A stretch of 64,000 bases of DNA from JBCBCP01 sp039817385 (lineage in GTDB: Bacteria; Pseudomonadota; Alphaproteobacteria; Rhodobacterales; Rhodobacteraceae). The position numbers and the translations under genes are program-made. Positions 34,501 to 41,488 of the stretch are shown in pieces. How positions within the stretch are numbered: the stretch's first letter is position 1; every line of letters begins with the position of its first letter. The stretch is from the NCBI GenBank assembly GCA_039817385.1, contig JBCBVY010000003.1, forward strand, positions 434,001 through 498,000, written 5' to 3'. The notes below the pieces were generated by a model that saw nothing but the letters and a program-made list of their open reading frames with translations, was not told where the DNA came from and searched no databases.

Positions 34501-35031
34501 ATGCACAAAAAGTTGCTTTCCCTGACATTCGTCCTAGGCGGCGCCGCCTCGGGCAAGTCCTCCTTCGCGGAAGAGCTGTTGATTAACAGCGGTTTAAGCC
34601 CAGTCTATCTCGCCACATCCCGAATCTGGGACGATGAAATCGGGGAAAAGGTGCGGGTGCACAAATCGCGGCGCGGGGCGGAATGGCTCAATATCGAGGC
34701 ACCGCTGGAGCTGGACGCGGCGCTGCGCGGCCTTGTGGCGGGTCAGGCTGTACTGATCGACTGCGCCACGATGTGGCTGACCAACCACGTGATGGACGCC
34801 AGCGACCTCGCCGCAGCGCAGGACCGGCTTTTGCGCGCATTGGCGGCAGCGCCCGTGCCGGTGATCATTGTCAGCAATGAAATCGGGCAGGGCATCGTTC
34901 CGATGGACGCAGATACACGTGCCTTTAGGGAGGCGCAGGGGCGGCTGAACATCGCGCTTGCAGCACGGGCAGACTGTGCCGTGCAGGTGGTTGCCGGGCT
35001 GCCCAACGTTTTGAAAGGCACATTGCCATGA
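34501..35031 (+). CDS. cobU: Adenosylcobinamide kinase / adenosylcobinamide-phosphate guanylyltransferase
   Basis: Bifunctional enzyme of the cobalamin nucleotide loop pathway, about 176 residues. The P-loop GGAASGKSSFAEEL is near residue 12 and the guanylate site His in RVHKSRRGAEW near 50. The start is uncertain: ATG at 34501 or TTG at 34495, with the nearest GGAGG at 34471. The stop overlaps cobC (ATGA). Confidence 0.92.
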   Translation: MHKKLLSLTFVLGGAASGKSSFAEELLINSGLSPVYLATSRIWDDEIGEKVRVHKSRRGAEWLNIEAPLELDAALRGLVAGQAVLIDCATMWLTNHVMDASDLAAAQDRLLRALAAAPVPVIIVSNEIGQGIVPMDADTRAFREAQGRLNIALAARADCAVQVVAGLPNVLKGTLP

Positions 35032-35597
35032 CCACGTTTCACTGGGTCCGCCACGGCCCGACTCACCAGAAAAACTTCGTCGGCTGGCGCGATGTACCCG
35101 CGGATTTGTCGGATACCGATCAGATTGGCCGCCTGTCTGCGTATCTGCCAGAGGGCGCGCTGGTTGTGTCTTCGGACCTCAGACGCTCTGTTGCGACGGC
35201 CGATTCTATTACCGCCGGGCGCACCCGCCTGCCGCATATGCCGGGCCTGCGCGAGTTCCACTTTGGCGCGTGGGACGGCGTGCATTTCTCTCAGATTCCT
35301 GAAAGCCAAAGTCGTCCCTATTGGGAACGTCCCGGCACCCCGGCGCCGCCCGGCGGCGAAAGCTGGAACGCAGCGGCGGATCGGGTGGCGCACGCCGTTG
35401 AGGCCCTGATCCGGCGCCATCCTGGCCGGGACATCATCGCCGTTGCGCATATCGGCGTGATCCTGACACAGGTGCAGAGGGCGCGGGCGTGGCGGCCCGA
35501 ACAAGCGCTCGCGTATAAGATCGACAACCTGTCGGTGACGACGATCCACTGGGATCAGCCCGAGGACCGGGTTCAGCAGATCAATCACCTCCCGTGA
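35028..35597 (+). CDS. cobC: Histidine phosphatase family protein, probable alpha-ribazole phosphatase
   Basis: A 189-residue phosphoglycerate-mutase-fold enzyme with the catalytic RHGPTHQ at residue 8, SSDLRR near 47, and the second His in VAHIGVILT. Overlap with cobU supports a role in the last steps of cobalamin assembly (removing the phosphate of the lower ligand), though other small phosphatases look alike. Confidence 0.75.
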   Translation: MTTFHWVRHGPTHQKNFVGWRDVPADLSDTDQIGRLSAYLPEGALVVSSDLRRSVATADSITAGRTRLPHMPGLREFHFGAWDGVHFSQIPESQSRPYWERPGTPAPPGGESWNAAADRVAHAVEALIRRHPGRDIIAVAHIGVILTQVQRARAWRPEQALAYKIDNLSVTTIHWDQPEDRVQQINHLP

Positions 35598-35655
35598 TCT
35601 TCTGCCTCACAAACCATCACTATTCCGCAGGCTCCGTGCCCCGTATCCTGCGTGT

Positions 35656-36333
35656 ATGACTTACGAGCTTTACATCGGCGATCGCGCCTTTTCCAGCTGG
35701 TCGCTCCGCGGCTTTCTCATGCTCGACGCATTTGGGCTGCCTTATACCGAACACCTGATCGGCCTTTACGCTGGCACGATGGCGGAAGACATGAAACCGC
35801 TCGCCCCCGCGCGGCTCGTGCCTGCCCTGCGCACGCGCGAGGGCACCGTGGTAGGCGAAAGCCTTGCGATGGCAGAAACCCTGGCAGAGCGGCACCCCGA
35901 GGCCGGCCTTTGGCCGCAAGACCCCGCCGCACGGGCGACCGCACGTTGGCTCTGCGCCGAGATGGTGGGCGGCTTTTCGGCCCTGCGCGGGGAATGCCCG
36001 ATGCAGCTTTTCCGGGTTTGGGACGGCTTTGCGCCCTCGGACGCCGTCATGGCGGATGTTGCCCGCGTTGAGACACTCTGGCGCCACGCCGCGACATTCA
36101 AAACGACAGGCGATTGGCTCTTTGGCGCCTACTCGCTGGCCGATGTCTTCTACGCCCCCGTCGCGGCCCGGATGATCGGGTACAATTTGCCAATCTCGCC
36201 CAGCGCGCGGGACTATGCGCTGCAAAGCCTCGCGCACCCGTCTCTGCAGGCGTGGCGCGCGAAAGGTATCAAAATGCGCTATGACCCGATGCCCTACGAC
36301 CTCGGCCTGCCGAGCCGCGATTGGCCAGTGTAA
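35656..36333 (+). CDS. Glutathione S-transferase family protein
   Basis: A 225-residue GST. The N-terminal thioredoxin fold starts YELYIGDRAFSSWSLRG with a probable catalytic Ser; the glutathione-binding VVGESLAMAETL is near residue 63; the C-terminal helical domain follows. Substrate unknown. Stands alone between cobC and comM. Confidence 0.88.
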   Translation: MTYELYIGDRAFSSWSLRGFLMLDAFGLPYTEHLIGLYAGTMAEDMKPLAPARLVPALRTREGTVVGESLAMAETLAERHPEAGLWPQDPAARATARWLCAEMVGGFSALRGECPMQLFRVWDGFAPSDAVMADVARVETLWRHAATFKTTGDWLFGAYSLADVFYAPVAARMIGYNLPISPSARDYALQSLAHPSLQAWRAKGIKMRYDPMPYDLGLPSRDWPV

Positions 36334-36337
36334 GGCG

Positions 36338-36383
36338 TTAACCAATCGGTAAGACCAAGCTGGATATGGTTAACCAACCTTAA
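36338..36383 (+). promoter_or_regulatory. Two CtrA-like sites upstream of comM
   Basis: TTAA-N7-GTAA at 36338-36352 (one mismatch to the CtrA consensus TTAA-N7-TTAA) and TTAA-N6-TTAA at 36370-36383 (spacing one short), both within 62 bases of the comM ATG. In Rhodobacter capsulatus natural-competence-like genes, comM among them, are reported as CtrA dependent for gene transfer agent uptake. Confidence 0.5.
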
Positions 36384-36398
36384 CCATGCGGTTTTCCT

Positions 36399-37910
36399 AT
36401 GCTTGCGAGCGCTTTGTCCATCACCTTTCAGGGTATCGAAGCGGTGCCCGTCGACGTGCAATGCGCGGTCTCCCCCGGCCTGCCTGCGTTTTCCATCGTC
36501 GGTCTGCCCGACAAGGCCGTGAGCGAGGCGCGGGAACGCGTGCGCTCCGCCCTGCACGCAATGTCAATCGCTCTGCCCGCGCGGCGCATTACGGTGAACC
36601 TGTCGCCCGCGGACCTGCCGAAGGAAGGCGCGCATTTCGACCTGCCGATTGCCCTGTCCCTGCTGGCGGCGATCGAGATCCTGCCGAAGGATGCCATTTC
36701 CGGCGTGGTCGCGATGGGTGAGCTGGCGCTCGACAGCTCCCTCGTGCCCGTCCCCGGCGCGTTGCCCGCTGCGATGAGCGCGGGCGCGGGCAACATGACG
36801 CTGCTTTGCCCTGCGGGCTCGGGCGCGGAAGCCGCCTGGGTCGACCGCGCCAACGTCATCGCCGCGGCAACGCTGGGCGACGTGGTGCGCCATTTCACCG
36901 GGCAATCCCCCCTCGCCGCGGCAGAGCCAGGAGCAGCGCCCACTCTGCCCGACCTGCCCGACCTGCGCGAGGTCAAGGGGCAGGAACGCGCGAAACGCGC
37001 GCTGGAGATCGCCGCGGCGGGGCGCCACCACATGTTGCTGACCGGCCCGCCCGGGTCTGGCAAATCGATGCTGGCAGCGCGGCTTCCGGGGGTCTTGCCG
37101 CCACTCACGCCCTATGAGGCGCTCGAGACGTCGATGATCCACTCGCTGTCGGGCCTGCTGGACGCGGGCGGCATCTGCCGCGCGCGCCCCTTTCGCGAGC
37201 CGCATCATACCGCATCGATGGCGGCGATCATCGGCGGGGGGCGCGGCGCCAAGCCGGGAGAAGTCTCGCTCGCCCATAACGGTGTGCTGTTCATGGATGA
37301 GATGCCCGAATTTCCCCGCCAGGTGCTGGAGACGATCCGCCAGCCCATCGAGACAGGTGAGGTCATGGTCGCCCGCGCGAACAACCACGTGAAATATCCC
37401 TGCAAATTCATGCTGGTCGCTGCTGCAAACCCCTGCAAATGCGGCTACATGACGGACCCCGCCCGCGCCTGCGGGCGCGCCCCGATCTGCGGGCAGGACT
37501 ACATGGCGCGCCTTTCTGGCCCCTTGCTGGACCGGTTCGACATCCGTGTTGAAGTCCCGCCTGTCAGCTTCACCGACCTTGACCTGCCCCCCGCAGGCGA
37601 AGGCTCCGCCGAGGTCGCCACCCGCGTGCAGGCCGCGCGGCTGATCCAGTCAGAGCGGTTTGACGGGGCGCCCGGCAAAACCAATGCCGACCTGAGCGGA
37701 GACGCGCTGGAGGCGGCGGCGACGCCGGATGATGAAGGCCGTGCGCTGCTGCGCAAGGCGGCGGAGCGGTTCAAGCTGTCGGCGCGCGGATACCACCGCG
37801 TGATGCGGCTGGCGCGCACGATTGCAGACCTTGATGCGTCAACCGAGGTGCGCAAAACCCACGTCGCCGAAGCGGTCAGCTTCCGCGCGCCGTCCGCGCT
37901 CCCGGGTTAG
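36399..37910 (+). CDS. comM: ComM/YifB-family Mg-chelatase-like ATPase
   Basis: AAA+ helicase of the ComM family, 503 residues, which in Vibrio promotes branch migration during natural transformation. An N-terminal Lon-protease-like ChlI domain (about 1-170) is followed by the ATPase core with Walker A GPPGSGKSMLA near 212, Walker B VLFMDEMPEF near 290, and the C-terminal Mg_chelatase domain with the Cys-rich PCKCGYMTDPARACGRAP segment. The stop overlaps the convergent gshB stop by four bases. Confidence 0.93.
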   Translation: MLASALSITFQGIEAVPVDVQCAVSPGLPAFSIVGLPDKAVSEARERVRSALHAMSIALPARRITVNLSPADLPKEGAHFDLPIALSLLAAIEILPKDAISGVVAMGELALDSSLVPVPGALPAAMSAGAGNMTLLCPAGSGAEAAWVDRANVIAAATLGDVVRHFTGQSPLAAAEPGAAPTLPDLPDLREVKGQERAKRALEIAAAGRHHMLLTGPPGSGKSMLAARLPGVLPPLTPYEALETSMIHSLSGLLDAGGICRARPFREPHHTASMAAIIGGGRGAKPGEVSLAHNGVLFMDEMPEFPRQVLETIRQPIETGEVMVARANNHVKYPCKFMLVAAANPCKCGYMTDPARACGRAPICGQDYMARLSGPLLDRFDIRVEVPPVSFTDLDLPPAGEGSAEVATRVQAARLIQSERFDGAPGKTNADLSGDALEAAATPDDEGRALLRKAAERFKLSARGYHRVMRLARTIADLDASTEVRKTHVAEAVSFRAPSALPG

Positions 37911-38842
37911 GCCAGCCTTGCCTCGATCGCGTCCCAGATCGCGCCGGCCACGTTGATGCCGTCAAAACGCTCCAACTCCTGAATGCCGGTGGGGGAGGTC
38001 ACGTTGATCTCCGTCAGATGCGTGCCGATCACGTCGATGCCAACAAAAATCTGCCCTTTCTCGCGCAGAAGCGGGCCGATGGCGGCGCAAATCTCACGGT
38101 CGCGATCTGTCAGGCCAGTCTTTTCCGGGCGCCCGCCCACATGCATGTTGGACCGCGTCTCGCCCTTGGCCGGGACGCGGTTGATCGCGCCGATGGGCGC
38201 GCCGTCAACAAGGATCACGCGCTTGTCCCCTGCCGCCACGTCGGGCAGGAATTTCTGCACGATCAACGGCTCCCGCGAAAACCCGGTGAACAGCTCGTAC
38301 AGGCTGGACAAGTTGCGGTCGTTTTCATCCAACCGGAACACGCCCGCGCCGCCATTACCATAGAGCGGTTTGAGGATGATGTCCCCATGCTTGGCCTTAA
38401 AGGCGCGAATCGTGTCGAGGTCACGCGCAATGGTCGTGGGCGGGGTGAGGTCCGGGAAATCGAGGACCAGCAGCTTTTCCGGGTAATTGCGCACCCAGAA
38501 GGGGTTGTTCACGACAAGCGTCTGCCCCGCCAGACGGTCGAGCAGATGGGTGGACGTGATGTAGTGCATGTCAAAGGGCGGATCCTGCCGCAGCCACACG
38601 ACATCGAACTCCGCCAAATCAACCTCGCGCACGGGCCCCAGATGCGCGTGATCGCCCTGGGCGCGCTGGACGGTCAGGTCATGCCCGCGCGCGGTGATGC
38701 GGCCTTCCTGATAGGCAAGGTGATCGGGGGTGTAGAAAAACAGATCATGGCCCCGGCCCTGCGCCTCCTCGGCCAGTCGGAACGAGCTGTCCGCATCGAT
38801 ATCCACGGCCCCGATCGGGTCCATCTGAAAAGCAATTTTCAT
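37907..38842 (-). CDS. gshB: Glutathione synthetase
   Basis: ATP-grasp enzyme joining gamma-glutamylcysteine to glycine, 311 residues. Family features: AFQMDPIGAVDIDADSSF at the start, the ATP-grasp loop LKPLYGNGGAGVFR near 185, and INVTSPTGIQE near 280. The start is the ATG at 38842 because AAGGAG lies seven bases upstream; longer in-frame starts lack this. Last gene of the rsmI-yraN-gshB run. Confidence 0.96.
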   Translation of the reverse strand: MKIAFQMDPIGAVDIDADSSFRLAEEAQGRGHDLFFYTPDHLAYQEGRITARGHDLTVQRAQGDHAHLGPVREVDLAEFDVVWLRQDPPFDMHYITSTHLLDRLAGQTLVVNNPFWVRNYPEKLLVLDFPDLTPPTTIARDLDTIRAFKAKHGDIILKPLYGNGGAGVFRLDENDRNLSSLYELFTGFSREPLIVQKFLPDVAAGDKRVILVDGAPIGAINRVPAKGETRSNMHVGGRPEKTGLTDRDREICAAIGPLLREKGQIFVGIDVIGTHLTEINVTSPTGIQELERFDGINVAGAIWDAIEARLA

Positions 38843-38898
38843 GGCGCAGCTCCTTGTCTGCGCCATAAATGCCCCCAGGCACACGGCTGTTCAATGGG

Positions 38899-39330
38899 TT
38901 AGTAGGCGGCCGCCACGTTTTCCATGACCTGCACCTCACCACGTTCGTTCATGAGAGCCACGTCAAGACGCATGTCCGTCAGCGACCCGGCGGGGCGCTG
39001 CCCGGCAAACTCTTCGGCGGCGCGATAAATGCGGGCCAGCTGCCGCGGCGACAGGCTGGAAAGGGCGCGGTCAAAACAACGGCTTTTCTTGACCTCGACA
39101 AACACAAGGCCGCCTGCGCCTTCGAGGACAATGTCGATTTCGCCCGCTGCGCCGCGCCAGCGGCGGTGCAGCAGCGTGTAGCCGCGCCGCGCATAGTCAT
39201 CGGCGATCCGGCATTCTGCCGCTTCCCCCGCCAAGAAGGCGGTGCGGCCCCGCAGACGCCGCGCGGTCTCTGCCGTTTGCGCAGGCTTTGGCGGCGCGGA
39301 ATTGAAATCGAATGACAGCTGAACCGCCAT
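38899..39330 (-). CDS. yraN: YraN/UPF0102-family protein
   Basis: A 143-residue member of the UPF0102 family with an endonuclease-like fold: GEAAECRIADDYARRGYTLLHRRWR, then GEIDIVLE and VFVEVKK forming the PD-(D/E)xK-type core. Biological role not established. It starts at a one-base overlap with rsmI (TAATG), the usual neighbour. Confidence 0.92.
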   Translation of the reverse strand: MAVQLSFDFNSAPPKPAQTAETARRLRGRTAFLAGEAAECRIADDYARRGYTLLHRRWRGAAGEIDIVLEGAGGLVFVEVKKSRCFDRALSSLSPRQLARIYRAAEEFAGQRPAGSLTDMRLDVALMNERGEVQVMENVAAAY

Positions 39331-40208
39331 TACTGGCCCTCCTTGGTCAGGCGCAAAGCGGCCTGATACACCTTGCGGCGCGGCATGTTATGTGCGGCGG
39401 CGACATGATCCACCGCGTCGCGCAACGACATCTGCCCGAGCGCATCTTTCAGCACCAGTTCAACATCAACTTCGCTAATTTTCGGTGAACCTTTCCCGAC
39501 CAACACGCAAATTTCGCCCTTCACTGTCGCACCCGCCATCTCGTCGGCCAGTTCCTCCAGCGTCCCGTGCCGAACCTCCTCAAACCGCTTCGTGAGCTCA
39601 CGGCAGATCACGGCGGTCCGCCCCCCGCCCAGAACCTCTGCCGCGTCGCGCAGCATCTTTGCGAGGCGTTTCGGGCTCTCATAATAGCACAGCGTGCCGG
39701 GGATTTCCGCGTGGCCTTCCAACATGTTGCGCCGTGCGCTTTGCCCCGGTGGCAAAAAGCCCGCGAAAAAGAACGCATCGGTGGGCAGTCCCGCAAGGGC
39801 CAGCGCCGTGGTCACCGCGGACGGCCCCGGCGCGCTTGTCACCGCCACGCCCGCCGCCTGCGCCGCGCGGACCAGCTCGAACCCCGGATCCGCGATCAGC
39901 GGCATTCCGGCCTCTGACGCGTAAGCCACCGCACGGGTGCGCGCGTCTTCCACCAACGCCGCGACCTGGCCTTGCCCGCTATGGTCATGCAGCGCCCGGA
40001 TGCGCCGCCCCTCAAGCGGCACGCCGTGGATATCCATCAGTTTGCGCAGGCTGCGCGTGTCTTCTGCGGCCAGCACGTCCGCACTCGCCAGCGTATCAAG
40101 CGCGCGCAGCGTGATATCCCGCGCCGTGCCGATTGGCACGCCGACAAGGTACAAACCCGCCTGCAGCTTGCGTTTGTCGAAATTCAAACTAGACCCGCCT
40201 TTGGCCAT
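39330..40208 (-). CDS. rsmI: 16S rRNA 2'-O-methyltransferase RsmI
   Basis: Methylates C1402 of 16S rRNA using S-adenosylmethionine. The 292 residues have the tetrapyrrole-methylase fold: LYLVGVPIGTARDITLRAL, ASADVLAAEDTR, VAYASEAGMPLIADPG, and APGPSAVTTALALAGLP. The same frame stays open far upstream, but that part lies antisense to the lipoprotein gene; the ATG at 40208 gives the usual family length. Confidence 0.95.
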   Translation of the reverse strand: MAKGGSSLNFDKRKLQAGLYLVGVPIGTARDITLRALDTLASADVLAAEDTRSLRKLMDIHGVPLEGRRIRALHDHSGQGQVAALVEDARTRAVAYASEAGMPLIADPGFELVRAAQAAGVAVTSAPGPSAVTTALALAGLPTDAFFFAGFLPPGQSARRNMLEGHAEIPGTLCYYESPKRLAKMLRDAAEVLGGGRTAVICRELTKRFEEVRHGTLEELADEMAGATVKGEICVLVGKGSPKISEVDVELVLKDALGQMSLRDAVDHVAAAHNMPRRKVYQAALRLTKEGQ

Positions 40209-40280
40209 CTCTATTATCCGCCGCAGCACCCGCCCGGCGTTTGGGTTCGGGGCGGTCGGCATCGCAAGGAGTATCTGGTT

Positions 40281-41465
40281 ATGTTCGCGTTTTTCACCTC
40301 TGCCCGCAAGGCGCTGGTCCGGGCTCTCGCCCCGCTTGCGCTGGTCGGCCTCGCCGCCTGTGATCCCGGTGCGTTTGAGTTGGGCGGTATCGGGACCGGT
40401 CAGCGGATCGATACGTCCGAACCGATCCCGGTCGCGCTGCTGGTGCCGCGTGGCGGCACTGCGACGGACAACCTGCTTGCCACTGATCTGGAAAACGCGG
40501 CGCGTCTGGCCATCGCCAGCGCGGAGGACGCGCAAATCGACCTGCGCGTTTACGGCACCGCAGGCAATGCCGCCACCGCGGGCAGTCAAGCAGCGCTGGC
40601 CGTTGCCGACGGGGCGAAGATCATCATCGGGCCGCTTTACGCCGAGGCTGCAAACGCCGCCGGTGTTGCCGCCGCCCAGGCGGGCGTTAATGTGCTGGCC
40701 TTCTCCAACAATCCGACCATCGCGGGCGGGAACGTCTTTGTCCTCGGCAATACGTTCGACAACACGGCGAACCGCCTCGTCTCCTTTGCGGCCCGTCAGG
40801 GCAAAAACAGCATCGTTGTGGTCCACGGTCAGGACGTTGCAGGGCAGATCGGTCGCAATGCGATCCAGGCTGCGATTGCGCGCTCCGGTGCGACGGTTGC
40901 GGGCACGGTCGACTACCCGCTCAGCCAGCAGGGCGTGGTCGCTGCCGTCCCGCGCATTCGCAGCGCAGTCCAGTCGGCGGGCGCTGATGCGGTCTTTATG
41001 ACAGCGTCCAGCGCAGGGGCCCTGCCCCTGCTGGCGCAGTTGATGCCCGAGCAGGGCATTGACCCCGCCGTGACCCAGTATATCGGCCTGACCCGCTGGG
41101 ACATCCCGCCCCAAACGCTGGAGCTCCCGGGGGTTCAGGGCGGTTGGTTCGCCCTGCCCGACCCAGCACGCAGTACTGAATTCCGGTCCCGGTTCGAGGC
41201 GGCATATGGCAAAGCCCCGCATCCGCTCGCCGGTATCGCATTTGATGGCATCGCCGCCGTCACAGCGTTGGCCAGCCGGGGCCGGTCGGACGCATTGACC
41301 GCGTCGGCGCTGACCCAGGGCGCGGGCTTTCAGGGCGCGACCGGCGTCTTTCGCTTGCGGGCCGACGGCACAAATGAGCGCGGGCTTGCGATTGCCACCG
41401 TGCGCGGCGGCCAGGTTGTCGTGATTGACGCCGCGCCGCAGGGCTTCGGGGGCTTTGGCTCCTGA
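40281..41465 (+). CDS. LpoA-like lipoprotein (penicillin-binding protein activator)
   Basis: Outer-membrane or periplasmic lipoprotein with a type-I periplasmic-binding fold, 394 residues. The leader ends in the lipobox LVGLAAC, so Cys is the likely lipidated residue near 27. The body (PVALLVPRGG, IIGPLYAEAANAAG, FSNNPTIAGGNVFVLG) matches the LpoA/Peripla_BP_6 group that activates PBP1A. ATG 40281 is preceded by AAGGAG at nine bases. Divergent from rsmI, as is common for lpoA. Direct partner not shown. Confidence 0.85.
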   Translation: MFAFFTSARKALVRALAPLALVGLAACDPGAFELGGIGTGQRIDTSEPIPVALLVPRGGTATDNLLATDLENAARLAIASAEDAQIDLRVYGTAGNAATAGSQAALAVADGAKIIIGPLYAEAANAAGVAAAQAGVNVLAFSNNPTIAGGNVFVLGNTFDNTANRLVSFAARQGKNSIVVVHGQDVAGQIGRNAIQAAIARSGATVAGTVDYPLSQQGVVAAVPRIRSAVQSAGADAVFMTASSAGALPLLAQLMPEQGIDPAVTQYIGLTRWDIPPQTLELPGVQGGWFALPDPARSTEFRSRFEAAYGKAPHPLAGIAFDGIAAVTALASRGRSDALTASALTQGAGFQGATGVFRLRADGTNERGLAIATVRGGQVVVIDAAPQGFGGFGS

Positions 41466-41488
41466 CCCAGCTGCGCACGACACCTGAC

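Noticed and set aside
39972..40280. A 5' extension of the LpoA-like reading frame
   Set aside because: The signal peptide and ribosome site begin at 40281; the extension is antisense to rsmI and would bury the lipobox.
39330..41483. A 717-codon open frame on the minus strand
   Set aside because: Only the last 292 codons (rsmI) match a family. The rest is antisense to the LpoA-like gene and gives a low-complexity Arg/Gly-rich product.
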